NCBI RefSeq assembly: GCF_032460525.1
Contig: NZ_CP135963.1
Span: 3,224,001 to 3,288,000, forward strand
Source of the DNA: Geodermatophilus sp. DSM 44513
GTDB taxonomy: Bacteria; Actinomycetota; Actinomycetes; Mycobacteriales; Geodermatophilaceae
Reading direction: 5' to 3'
Length of the DNA stretch: 64,000 nucleotides
Program-made: the position numbers and the translations under genes
Shown here: positions 37,616 to 45,548 of the stretch, piece by piece
Layout of the letters: each line of letters begins with the position of its first letter
Position numbering within the stretch: position 1 is the first letter of the stretch
The notes under the pieces: generated by a model
The model's database searches: none
What the model was told of the DNA's origin: nothing
What the model saw: only the letters and a program-made list of their open reading frames with translations

Positions 37616-38895
37616 GTGATGCAGTCCGGTCGGGGCGGTGTGGCGGGGTGCCACTGCACCTGACCCGCTCGGCCGAGATCGAAAGGTGCTTCGAAGCCCG
37701 GTTGTGGCCGGAGCGCGACGATGGCCTGTTCACCGGGAAGCCGCTGCTCGTTGTGCCCTTGGCGTTGGAGGAGGCTGGCGACCGTGACCTTCGCGGCGAG
37801 GTCTCCCATGAGGTGGAGGTCGGGGCCTACGGCCGTCATTGGCCTGTGCGGGTCGCCGTCGCCGTATCCACGTTCCAGGGCGCGTTCGGGGTCCATTCGG
37901 CCTGTTCCGTAGAGATCCGCCCTGCGACAGAGGAGACAACCTTCGTCGGGTGCTCGACGAAGGCGTAGCACCTCCCCGAAGGCGCCGTCTTCGAGCACGC
38001 TGGTGAGGATGGCGTCTCGGCCTGCTCGGCGTGCGAGGTGGCTGACCACCCGACGAGGAGCGATGCCGTCGGCCGCGCACACGACGGCATCGACCTCTTG
38101 AAGCAACAGTCGCACGTGGTCCGCATCGCGTACCACGTCCTTGACGTGCGAGCGTGCGTCCAGACTGGGCCAGCGGGTGGTAAGCATGTCGCGAAGCGCA
38201 TCGGTCTTGAAGCGGCCAATGTCTCCCTCCCCCAGGACGTGGCGAACGGTGTTGTGCCAGAGCAGCCGGTCGGGATCGAGCAGGTCGAGCTGTCCGACTC
38301 CGTAACCAGCCAGGCTGCTCGCTACCTCGCCGCCGATGCTGCCGACCCCGACCACGAGTACGGCCCTGGCGCTCAGTGCCTCGACCGGCCAGTGCCCGAC
38401 GAGTTGGCCCAATCCGTACGCGCGGGGCTCGACAGCCAGATCGAATGGCTCGGCTCCCTCTCGGGTTACGCGCCAGGCGGCGAACTCGGGCAAGCGGTCC
38501 AAGTCCGGGTTGTCTGTGACACCCGGCGCGTGGGTGAGGACCAGAACGGCGTCATTGTGGGGGTGTGGCGCCGTGGGGATGAGGCGCCGGAACTGCTCCA
38601 GCGGCATGCAGTGGTCCGGCCGTGCCGACAGGCTGTAGTGCGCCCAGTGAGTTACGGCGTCCGCTCGATGCCAGGACGCTTCGTAGGCGCCCTCCTCAAC
38701 GCGCCTATGCCGTTCCTGACCAGACGCGGTGCGGACCGGGAGCACGGCGCCGGACTTTCCTGCTTGGTACGCAGTGATGACAAAGAGGTCGTCGGAGGGT
38801 GCCCGGACCATGCCGAGGGTTCCCCAGGCTCCGGCGCTGGCGCGGATCTTGTCGGCCGCCTCGGCGGGCACGATGACGAGCGACCGTCTCGTCAT
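37600..38895 (-). CDS. CBASS E1-like (ThiF-family) activating enzyme
   Basis: 431 residues. The C-terminal two thirds are a ThiF/E1 adenylation domain: the nucleotide loop VLVVGVGSIGGEVA (Gly183-Gly188), then DLLDPDRLLWHNTVRH, the D..N..R set that holds ATP. Two CxxC pairs (Cys320/Cys323, Cys425/Cys428) look like a structural zinc site. The first 165 residues are an unassigned N-terminal domain. It probably activates the C-terminal glycine of the CD-NTase. In most type II systems E1 and E2 are one protein (Cap2); here they are separate. The ATG overlaps the E2 stop by 4 nt. Confidence 0.88.
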   Translation of the reverse strand: MTRRSLVIVPAEAADKIRASAGAWGTLGMVRAPSDDLFVITAYQAGKSGAVLPVRTASGQERHRRVEEGAYEASWHRADAVTHWAHYSLSARPDHCMPLEQFRRLIPTAPHPHNDAVLVLTHAPGVTDNPDLDRLPEFAAWRVTREGAEPFDLAVEPRAYGLGQLVGHWPVEALSARAVLVVGVGSIGGEVASSLAGYGVGQLDLLDPDRLLWHNTVRHVLGEGDIGRFKTDALRDMLTTRWPSLDARSHVKDVVRDADHVRLLLQEVDAVVCAADGIAPRRVVSHLARRAGRDAILTSVLEDGAFGEVLRLRRAPDEGCLLCRRADLYGTGRMDPERALERGYGDGDPHRPMTAVGPDLHLMGDLAAKVTVASLLQRQGHNEQRLPGEQAIVALRPQPGFEAPFDLGRAGQVQWHPATPPRPDCITCSTP

Positions 38896-39476
38896 CGGCC
38901 ACCTCCCTCGTCGTCCTCCGGCTCGTCGTCGGTGGACGCCTCTGCCGGTTGCGCCTGAGCCAACGCCTCGGCTGCCTCCGCGATGAGATCGTCCAGGCTG
39001 TCGTCATAGACGATTCCGGCCATGGTCATGTCGGTGCGGACGCCGGACTTGAGCAGCGCGTACTCGATCCGCCATCCGGCGGCCTTGAGCAGTAGATCGA
39101 TCACGCTGCTGTTCGGATCCCAGTCGGCCTGCGTCTGGAACAGGCACAGCGCCCGATTGCCGAGGACGTGCCAGCGGGTCTGAGTCAACTCCTCGAACAG
39201 CGGTTCCGGGTCGAGCGGCAGGACGTACGGACTGACCATCGGATAGGCCGCCGAGTAGGACAGTTGGATCTTCAGGCCCGTCCCATGGAGGAGGTCTGAA
39301 AGGTCAGGGGGTTCTGGTCGGTTGAACGGCCACATGGGGAGGACACCGAGCCAGTGGCCTTGCCCTTCGAGGGTCAGCGTGAGATTAGGGAATCGTGCCT
39401 CGATCTCTCGCTGATCTCTTGCCAGGCGGGTGGGTTCGACTTGCCACCAGGCGATGGCTTGGGTCAGGTCGGTCAT
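38892..39476 (-). CDS. CBASS E2-like conjugating enzyme
   Basis: 194 residues. The pattern AYPMVSPYVLPLDP followed by HVLGNRALCLF and DWDPNSSVIDLLLKAAGW matches bacterial E2-fold proteins. Cys111 in ALCLF is the likely thioester cysteine. The tail after residue 165 is acidic and ends in EDDEGGGR. It should accept the CD-NTase from the E1 and pass it to a target. It overlaps the CD-NTase stop by 4 nt (ATGA) upstream and the E1 start downstream. Confidence 0.88.
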   Translation of the reverse strand: MTDLTQAIAWWQVEPTRLARDQREIEARFPNLTLTLEGQGHWLGVLPMWPFNRPEPPDLSDLLHGTGLKIQLSYSAAYPMVSPYVLPLDPEPLFEELTQTRWHVLGNRALCLFQTQADWDPNSSVIDLLLKAAGWRIEYALLKSGVRTDMTMAGIVYDDSLDDLIAEAAEALAQAQPAEASTDDEPEDDEGGGR

Positions 39477-40456
39477 CCCTGGTTGATGTCACGAACGGGC
39501 CGCTTGGGGATGTCGATCGGCACCCCACCTGGACCGCCCTCCGGCCCGCCGCCGCTACCGCCGCCGTTGGGTGGCTTGGGGAAGTCGGGGCCGAAGATGT
39601 CTCCCCAGAGCCGTACCGCGACATCGTGCTGATCCCAGCGCTCATGCTGGCGGGCGTTGGCTGCGATGTCCGCGGCTTCCTCTAGTGCGGTGCGCAGTGC
39701 GACCACGTCGAGGTCGGGCTGGATGGGCCCGCAAAGCCCCGCGGGGTCGCAGATGGGGTCATTGACGCGGACCGCGGCGGCGGCGAAGAACGCTGCGAGT
39801 GCGGCTGAACGCTCGCCGGTCTTGGGCAGGCACTCCAGGGCCAGGACCTCGATCAGCAGCGACTTGACGTGGGTGCCGGTGCGCCTGCGCCACCGCTTCA
39901 GCACGCGAACAAGCGGGGCGTAGATCCTGCCTTGGGCGTGGGCGTCGAGCGCCAGGTCGATGAGGTACCCGGGGTTCGTCCGGATCCAGCCATGGCTGTG
40001 GATCTCGGGAACGAGAAGGCTTCCATCGGGCTGACGGAGGGCGGGCATGGCATCGACCGTGAACGGGCTCTCCGCGTCAGGGTCGTCCAGGAAGCATTTG
40101 ACGGCGTGGTCGCCGGGGCGAGCCAGTCGGACCTGGTTCGGCTTGTAGGAGCCGTATGTGCCGAGCAGGCCCCTCACACGGTCGCGGACGTAGTCGAGCG
40201 CGTCCTCCGCGGAGTCGCCGGGCTGGCCCCACTCAGGCTTCGTCTCCGGCTTGTAGATCAGGATGGTGTCGACATCCTTGATCGGATCGTGCTGGGTGCC
40301 TCGGGCCAACGACCCTGAGGCCCGGACCAACTTGATGTCGCCCTCGGTGCCGAACGCGTCCTTGAACAGATCGCGCCGAGCCTTGGCTTCGGCAACCTGA
40401 GCGGGGGGCGCGTTGACCGTGGTCTGGTAGATGTCGAACGCGGTGTTGACCTTCAC
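39473..40456 (-). CDS. cdnA: CBASS cyclic-oligonucleotide synthase (CD-NTase)
   Basis: 327 residues from GTG 40456. The polymerase-beta-like site is intact: GS in RASGSLARGT (Gly48, Ser49), DVD in KDVDTILIY (Asp61, Asp63) and a third acid in FTVDAMPA (Asp135). The protein makes a cyclic di- or tri-nucleotide when a phage is sensed. The last 30 residues are a Gly/Pro-rich tail ending in VRDINQG, so the terminal residue is glycine, as needed for E1/E2 conjugation. GTG overlaps the stop of the TIR-SAVED gene (GTGA). The nucleotide product is unknown. Confidence 0.92.
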   Translation of the reverse strand: MKVNTAFDIYQTTVNAPPAQVAEAKARRDLFKDAFGTEGDIKLVRASGSLARGTQHDPIKDVDTILIYKPETKPEWGQPGDSAEDALDYVRDRVRGLLGTYGSYKPNQVRLARPGDHAVKCFLDDPDAESPFTVDAMPALRQPDGSLLVPEIHSHGWIRTNPGYLIDLALDAHAQGRIYAPLVRVLKRWRRRTGTHVKSLLIEVLALECLPKTGERSAALAAFFAAAAVRVNDPICDPAGLCGPIQPDLDVVALRTALEEAADIAANARQHERWDQHDVAVRLWGDIFGPDFPKPPNGGGSGGGPEGGPGGVPIDIPKRPVRDINQG

Positions 40457-41799
40457 GAGCCAGCCTTCATGTCGTCGTGGGCGAGCAGAACCTGCGTGAT
40501 CGGCCCGTCGGCGTTGGTGGGGTTGACGACCAGGCTGGGCACATACCGGGGGCGAGCGTCGGGATCGTTGGCGCGCTGCTCGCTGTCCCATTCGTAGACC
40601 GTGACGTTCAACGTGTTGCACAACCGCCCGAGTAGAACGGCGATCGGGAAGGGGCAGTGCAGCAGCAGGTGAAGGTCCGCGTGGTCGTTCTCCGCGACAA
40701 GGGCTCGGAGGCGGCCAGCCACCTCCTCGATGAGCCGAGCCGAGGATGCCGGGTCGAGGGTGCCTTCGATGGCTGGAGTGATCGTTTCCCATGCGTCGAA
40801 CTCGGCATGCCGTTCGTCGAGGAGACGGGCGTATGCGGCGTCCCCCGGGACGGGGACCAACCGGACATAGGCCAGGACGCGGCGCGCCTCACCCGTTGGC
40901 TTGATCGGGGATCGACCACGCTGAAGGATCTTGATGCTGGATGGAACTTCGACGGGTCGGCTGACGGTGCCGCAGGACCACAGGTCTCCGGCGGTTCCTT
41001 CGACGGTCACGGCGCCGACGAGAGTTGAGGGGAAGGCGCTCCCGAGCGCGAAGGCGACGCTGAGGTGCGCGCCGCCGGTGATCCGCAGACTGCGAGCACC
41101 TGTGCGTGCCAGCGCTTGTGGGAGCAGTGGCAGGGTCAAGTGGAGATCGCTGAGCCCGCCGGGGTCGGGAAGTCGACCGGCCTTGGGAGGTCGGATCCGG
41201 AGGCTGAGATCGGCCGCGTCTGGGCCGAAGGCATGGGGCACGGCACGTGTCTGAACGCTGAGGTGCAGCGAGCGCTCCGCCTCGCCGTTCCAACTCATGG
41301 CCAGACGCCCGGCGCGGAAGGTCAGCATCTCCCGGACGAGCCGAAGGAGTCCGGCGGGTTCATCGACGGGGTACTGCTTGATGCCGGAGAGCGTTCCCCG
41401 TGGCTTGCCAAGCAGTCGGTCCGGGGCGTTGTAGTCGGTGCGGCCGTCACCGTCGCGGACCAGGTTGGCGATGCCGAAGGCGAAATCAGCGTCGAAGTTG
41501 AGGTCCAGAAGTGCCGGGGCTTCGACGTTGCGGACGATGGGACTTGCGCCGATCTCGGGCGTCACGACGAGAACGCCCCCGGAGAGACCCGCTTCCAGGG
41601 CTTCTTCAAGTCGGTGCTCGGTGGTTCCTGGGGAGAGGTCGCTGTCGTCCTGCCAGACGGGGATACCGGCCGCGCGGAGCAGCCACGCTGTCCGCGTCGC
41701 CGCCTCCGCACCGTCGCTTTGCCGGTAGGAGACGAACACGGGACCGCCCCGTCGAACCTTCTGCTGCTGCGCTGTCACTCTGCGTCCCCCGTGGCTCAC
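40453..41799 (-). CDS. CBASS effector: TIR-SAVED fusion
   Basis: About 448 residues. The N-terminal 150 residues are a TIR domain (PVFVSYRQSDGAEAATRTAW, GIPVWQDDSDLSPG, VLVVTPE); Glu93 in NVEAPALL is the candidate NADase glutamate. The C-terminal half is a SAVED domain, with HLLLHCPFPIAVLLGRL and TVYEWDSE near the end. In known TIR-SAVED proteins cyclic trinucleotide binding to SAVED drives filament formation and NAD+ depletion, which kills the infected cell. It is first in the operon. GTG 41799 is preferred because GGTGGAG precedes it; ATG 41814 is an alternative. Confidence 0.9.
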   Translation of the reverse strand: MSHGGRRVTAQQQKVRRGGPVFVSYRQSDGAEAATRTAWLLRAAGIPVWQDDSDLSPGTTEHRLEEALEAGLSGGVLVVTPEIGASPIVRNVEAPALLDLNFDADFAFGIANLVRDGDGRTDYNAPDRLLGKPRGTLSGIKQYPVDEPAGLLRLVREMLTFRAGRLAMSWNGEAERSLHLSVQTRAVPHAFGPDAADLSLRIRPPKAGRLPDPGGLSDLHLTLPLLPQALARTGARSLRITGGAHLSVAFALGSAFPSTLVGAVTVEGTAGDLWSCGTVSRPVEVPSSIKILQRGRSPIKPTGEARRVLAYVRLVPVPGDAAYARLLDERHAEFDAWETITPAIEGTLDPASSARLIEEVAGRLRALVAENDHADLHLLLHCPFPIAVLLGRLCNTLNVTVYEWDSEQRANDPDARPRYVPSLVVNPTNADGPITQVLLAHDDMKAGS

Positions 41800-41916
41800 C
41801 GTTACTCCACCCATACGGTATGCGGCCCTACCGACAGAACCGGGAGCGTGGAGCGATCAGTCGACGGGTGACGGCTGCGCCTCCGGTTCTGCCGTCGTTT
41901 CGTTGGGGAGCGCTCG

Positions 41917-42249
41917 TCACCAGCCGAGCGGGTCGGGGCCGGTCCCGGGCGGGAGGGCGGCTCCACGAGCGACCGTCAGGGCGCGGAGCACGGTTGCGAG
42001 CCACTCGTTGCCCAAGCGTTCCGCGACGACGCCCAGGAGCGTGGGGTGCTCGTGGCTGGACCAGAGGCTGGCCGTGATCTCCAGCAGGAGGTGCTCTTTG
42101 GCCGAGAACGTCTTATCCGCCAGCAGTCCGGCGAAGTTCGCCCTCTGCTGGCTTTCATCGAGGTGCTTCCACACCCGACGGTCCAGCGGGAAGACTTCCT
42201 GGGCGACGAGCAGGACAGCAGCGAACCTCGGGTCGCGCCTCGAACCCAT
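41917..42249 (-). CDS. Hypothetical 110-residue cargo protein upstream of CBASS
   Basis: A mostly helical protein (FAAVLLVAQEVFPLDRRVWKH, then LLLEITASLWSSHEHPTLLG and NEWLATVLRALTVA). It has no signal peptide, no cysteine and no motif I recognise. The ATG at 42249 has GAGGGTGG before it. It lies about 118 nt upstream of the TIR-SAVED start on the same strand, with a SOS-type box 153 nt before its own start. It could be a CBASS accessory or a separate cargo gene. Confidence 0.6.
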   Translation of the reverse strand: MGSRRDPRFAAVLLVAQEVFPLDRRVWKHLDESQQRANFAGLLADKTFSAKEHLLLEITASLWSSHEHPTLLGVVAERLGNEWLATVLRALTVARGAALPPGTGPDPLGW

Positions 42250-42401
42250 GCCACCCTCTTTCGCCGGTGCTGGACGGTTGGCGAGTCATGGAGCGAACCG
42301 AGGCCGGATTGTCTGGAGCGGAGCCCCCGAGTCTCTAGCCCCGGACAGCGCAGATGCGACCAGTCGTCCCTTCGACCGCGGGCTGGTTGAGTCGCAGTCT
42401 A

Positions 42402-42417
42402 TTGAACACATGTTCGA
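42402..42417. promoter_or_regulatory. LexA (SOS) box upstream of 110-aa gene and CBASS
   Basis: TTGAACACATGTTCGA differs from the actinobacterial SOS consensus TCGAAC-N4-GTTCGA at one position. It lies between the stop of the NYN gene and the start of the 110-aa gene, so it is in a promoter region for leftward transcription. Confidence 0.7.
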
Positions 42418-42434
42418 ACACGGCGCCGACCGGG

Positions 42435-43022
42435 TCAACCCGCGAGGTGCTCATACATTCCGTCCGGTCGACTTGGGTCGTCCTCGCTCAGCGGCTCTCC
42501 GTCGGCACGCCAGTCCTCGCCAACGTGCGTGAGCACGGTGACGGATGCGGCGGCGGTGCGGAGCCTGCTGCTGACGTAGTTGCTGGTGAGCGTGGCCACA
42601 TGCACCTCGGCGAAGTTGGCGATGCGCGCGAAGGCGTGGTCGTTGGTGGCCACGATGAACCGTTCGACCCCGCGCCTTTTCAGCCGTCGAGCCCGCTTGA
42701 GGAGAACGCCGTCGGCGCCGTTGGGGTCCCGGGATCCGCAGAGCACTCCGTCGGCGCCGTTGGGGTCCCGGGATCCGCAGAGCACTCGGATGCCGTGCGC
42801 CCGCAGGATGTCTCCGGCCAGCCGGAACGCTCGCCAGTTCGCGGACGCGAGCATCGGCGCTCCGTCCGGAACGAGGCCGCAGAGCGCTTGAGCCAGGGCG
42901 TCCAGATCAGCCAGCGGCACGGAGACGTTGTCCAGGTCCCAAAGCAGTGCAGCCGACGCGGTGGGCGGCTGCGGCTTCGCGACCGCGGCTGCGGCGGCTG
43001 TGGACATGTACGGACGATGCAC
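42435..43022 (-). CDS. NYN/PIN-like nuclease-fold protein with internal duplication
   Basis: 195 residues. The NYN pattern is visible: LLWDLDNVSVP (Asp29, Asp31, Asn32), an ADG motif and FIVATNDHAFA (Asn127, Asp128). NYN proteins are metal-dependent RNases. The segment VLCGSRDPNGADG occurs twice in a row, from an exact 39-bp DNA duplication, so the ADG motif is doubled (Asp91 and Asp104). The insertion would extend a loop or disrupt the active site. The start is uncertain (GTG 43022 or ATG 43007). Confidence 0.75.
   Translation of the reverse strand: MHRPYMSTAAAAAVAKPQPPTASAALLWDLDNVSVPLADLDALAQALCGLVPDGAPMLASANWRAFRLAGDILRAHGIRVLCGSRDPNGADGVLCGSRDPNGADGVLLKRARRLKRRGVERFIVATNDHAFARIANFAEVHVATLTSNYVSSRLRTAAASVTVLTHVGEDWRADGEPLSEDDPSRPDGMYEHLAG
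42709..42786. repeat. Exact 39-bp tandem duplication inside the NYN gene
   Basis: Positions 42709-42747 and 42748-42786 are identical. The unit is 13 codons, so the frame is kept. Each copy contains CCCGGGATCC. The lack of any difference suggests a recent slippage or recombination event, or an assembly duplication. Confidence 0.9.
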
Positions 43023-43282
43023 CCGGCTGCCGACAGTTCTGGCTGGTCAGCCGCGCCTCGGCATGGGTGGTCGACGGCCAGCATTGAAACGTCGAGACCG
43101 CGCGGGTTCACGGTGGAGACGAGTCAGGCCGCTGTCGGAATGCCCAGGTCGACGAGGCTCCCGACGACGGAGGAGCGCGAGTTGCCAGTCGGGTGCATGG
43201 CCAGCGCGGCGACGGCGCAGCCGCGCCGGTTGTTCGATGTTGGACGAGCGCTACTCCCCACGCCTGGCCGTCCGGCGCGCGA
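43023..43282. other. Gap between NYN gene and nuclease gene
   Basis: About 260 bp without a convincing complete gene. On the minus strand a short stretch reads MHPTGNSRSSVVGSLVDLG before a stop at about 43130, with good codon use, which could be the end of a lost cargo gene. Confidence 0.35.
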
Positions 43283-44281
43283 CTATCCCGCTCGCCGGGG
43301 GCGCAGGGCTCGATCAGCCCACAACTCGACCTCGCGGAGCGCGTTGTACTCGGCGAGCACCTTTCCCACCTCGTGGGCGCCACCGCCAGGCGGCCCCGCC
43401 TCCAGCCAGCCTCCACCGGCGAGGAACTCCTCGACTCGGCTTCCTGTGGGCTCTGGTCTGTTCGAGATGGGATAGGCGATGCGGGACTCCCAGACCCCAG
43501 TGCCCCGGAACACCGTCTCTGGCTCCTTGCGCGTGTCGCACAGGGTGCCGTCGAAGCGGTCGACCCGGACGGGGCAGATCCAGCGGCTATGGAAGCCCTG
43601 GACCTTGTAGTCCTGAATGGCGCCCATCCAGTCGAATCGAATGAGATACTCGACGCCTGCCATCGGCTCGCCCTGCTGGAGGTGGGTCACATACATGCCG
43701 AATCGGCGACGGAGCCTCTCGGCTCGCTGCCGGGTCGGCTCGTAGGGGTTCTCCAGTTCGAAGACCAGTTCCACGTCGAGGTCGGGGCGTTCGCCGAAGA
43801 GGAACATGCCAGCCTGACGGATCTCGTCGTCGGACATGGCGGCGATCTCGCGGTCCCGCTCGGCAAGGAGCCCCGGCATGGTCTTCTCGTAGGCCAGCCA
43901 GCGCTGGACGTGCCAATCGAGGATGGCCTGCTTCTCGTTGGCGTTCAGGTGGGTGTCGTCGATACGCAGAAGCGGAAGCCCTGCGGACAGGCAGATCCTG
44001 TTCTTCCGGATGTCCCGGCGACGCTGCTGAGCCGTCTGGTGGGTCGGGCCGTCGAACTCGAAGGCCCAAAGCGCCTTGCGGTGGCTCTCCTTATGGATGG
44101 TCAGATCGAAGTGGGCGTCGCGCAGAAACCGGATGTCTTCGCGATCGTCGTCCTCATCCGGCGAAATCACGTCCTCCAGACGCGTATGGGCGTTCACCCA
44201 GTACGGGGTCCCTTCCAGAGCCCGACCCAGGATTCTTCGCGCCCGCGCTTCGGAGGAGTTCTCGAAGTCCTTCAGTTGCAC
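43283..44281 (-). CDS. DUF2726-like PD-(D/E)XK nuclease
   Basis: About 332 residues from GTG 44281, which follows AAGGGA at 8 nt. The nuclease-like core lies in residues 1-130: Glu11, HFDL (Asp59), then WAFEFDGPTH (Glu75, Asp77, His81), Lys93 in IRKNRICL and GLPLLRIDD. This matches the DUF2726/Vsr-like arrangement of a type II restriction fold. The remaining 200 residues have no family I recognise but include RWICPVRVDRFDGTLCD. It is a plausible defence or DNA-repair cargo gene. The frame is open further upstream to 44353. Confidence 0.72.
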   Translation of the reverse strand: MQLKDFENSSEARARRILGRALEGTPYWVNAHTRLEDVISPDEDDDREDIRFLRDAHFDLTIHKESHRKALWAFEFDGPTHQTAQQRRRDIRKNRICLSAGLPLLRIDDTHLNANEKQAILDWHVQRWLAYEKTMPGLLAERDREIAAMSDDEIRQAGMFLFGERPDLDVELVFELENPYEPTRQRAERLRRRFGMYVTHLQQGEPMAGVEYLIRFDWMGAIQDYKVQGFHSRWICPVRVDRFDGTLCDTRKEPETVFRGTGVWESRIAYPISNRPEPTGSRVEEFLAGGGWLEAGPPGGGAHEVGKVLAEYNALREVELWADRALRPRRAG

Positions 44282-44479
44282 GGCGCCGATCCCTTCAGTC
44301 CCCGCCCCGGGCGATCCCGGCCTGCCACGGATGCTGCCAGTCGCGGCCGACAAACCCGGACCGAATCAGCACCCACGCGCCATGGCCCGTCGTCTGCATC
44401 CGCCGACGCTCCGCGGGGTAATCAGTTACTCGGACGGCCGCCTCGCCGGACGGCGAGGCGGCCATCCCAAGTCGAGCAG

Positions 44480-44830
44480 TCAGGCGGTTGCGGGCTCCAG
44501 TTCGGCGAGGAGGACCTGGACGCGGCGGTCGATCTCGTCGCGGATCGGGCGGACCTCTTCGACGGGCTTGCCCGCGGGGCCGTCCAACTGCCAGTCCAGG
44601 TATCGCTTGCCGGGGAAGATCGGGCAGGCGTCGCCGCAGCCCATGGTGATGACCACGTCGGAGGACTCGATAGCCTCGGTGGTCAGCGGCTTGGGGTACT
44701 CCCGGGATAGGTCCAGGACGAGTTCGTCCATGACCTGCACGACCGCCGGGTTGATCGAGTCGGCGGGCGCGGATCCTGCGGAGAGGACCTGCACCCGCCC
44801 TTGATCCCCGCCGATGTCGCCGCCGAGGGT
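44480..44830 (-). pseudogene. arsC: arsC remnant, 5' end missing
   Basis: The last 105 residues of an arsenate reductase of the low-molecular-weight phosphatase fold are present: VLSAGSAPADSINP, then VITMGCGDACPIFPGKRYLDW and VRPIRDEIDRRVQVLLAEL. The matching frame continues upstream to 44830, where TGA stops it. The first about 30 codons, with the CX5R phosphate loop and its catalytic cysteine, are absent. It cannot be active. It points to an earlier arsenic-resistance cargo. Confidence 0.85.
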
Positions 44831-44881
44831 TCAGGCCGGGCCAAGGCATCCGCCTGCTGCTGAAGGCAGCAGTGCCGCAAA

Positions 44882-44912
44882 GGGTCCGGCTCAGGTTCAC
44901 TGAGCCGGACCC
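44882..44912 (-). terminator. Terminator hairpin
   Basis: A perfect 13-bp stem GGGTCCGGCTCAG / CTGAGCCGGACCC with a 5-nt loop lies 65 nt after the stop of the 177-aa gene. On the minus strand it is followed by TTTGC. It probably ends that gene. Confidence 0.75.
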
Positions 44913-44976
44913 TCGCCACGGGTCGGACGACCGCCAGCCGCGACGCTTCGACCGAGGGTGAGACGTGCGGCGGCGC

Positions 44977-45510
44977 CTATTCCTGAGGCGCGGTAGACCG
45001 CGGTTGGCGATCCCGCTCGGGCATCCGCTGGTGGCTGGAGACGGGTCGTAGCCCGTAGTCGACGGCGAGGCTGAGGTCCTTGGCGACCAGCATGAGGTCG
45101 TCGATCCAACTGCCGACCGGCGGGTTGGGCATCCGATTGAACTCAGCGGTCGCACGTCCGAGCGCGGCCAGGAGCCGGTCGGTCTTGCCCACGATGGTGT
45201 CCACGACCTCGGCCCGGACCCCCACGACCGGCGGCCGGTCCTGGCCACGGCGGGACTGCTGAATCTGGGTGTTGCGCTCGGTGCGGTGCTGGAGACAGAA
45301 CGCGGCGCGGGCGTGGGTGGAGATCGTGGTGTCGCAGCACCGGCACCAGTTCGTGCCATCAGACGCACGGCGCCCGCGCACGTCACCGTCGGGGAAGAGG
45401 ACGGGCACGTCCTCCATCGCACAGGCGGGCTCTTCCGGCCGTGAGGCGGCGGAGGTGACCCGATCGAGGGGAACACCCTCCGGCAGCGGCACGAGCGGCC
45501 TCCCTGTCAT
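44977..45510 (-). CDS. Hypothetical 177-residue protein with Cys/His cluster
   Basis: I recognise no family. Residues 55-75 carry WCRCCDTTISTHARAAFCLQ followed by H, a C-x-C-C...C-x2-H cluster that may bind zinc. The C-terminal half is helical and the tail charged. The ATG at 45510 has no ribosome-binding site, and an inverted-repeat operator begins one base before it, so the message may be leaderless. It is divergent from tnsA and could be a regulator for the transposition operon; this is inference from position. Confidence 0.6.
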   Translation of the reverse strand: MTGRPLVPLPEGVPLDRVTSAASRPEEPACAMEDVPVLFPDGDVRGRRASDGTNWCRCCDTTISTHARAAFCLQHRTERNTQIQQSRRGQDRPPVVGVRAEVVDTIVGKTDRLLAALGRATAEFNRMPNPPVGSWIDDLMLVAKDLSLAVDYGLRPVSSHQRMPERDRQPRSTAPQE

Positions 45511-45511
45511 T

Positions 45512-45548
45512 CGTGACGGTCACGAGAGCATCCGTGACCGTCACGGAT
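45512..45548. promoter_or_regulatory. Paired palindromic operators
   Basis: CGTGACGGTCACG (45512-45524) and ATCCGTGACCGTCACGGAT (45530-45548) are perfect dyads around a central base. Their centres are 21 bp apart, two turns of the helix. They would let two dimers bind the same face over the start of the 177-aa gene. Confidence 0.7.

Noticed and set aside
43108..43416. A 102-codon minus-strand frame as a gene
   Set aside because: It lies mostly in another frame over the DUF2726-like gene end, with Arg/Pro/Ser-rich low-complexity sequence. Only a short stub elsewhere in the gap has normal codon use.
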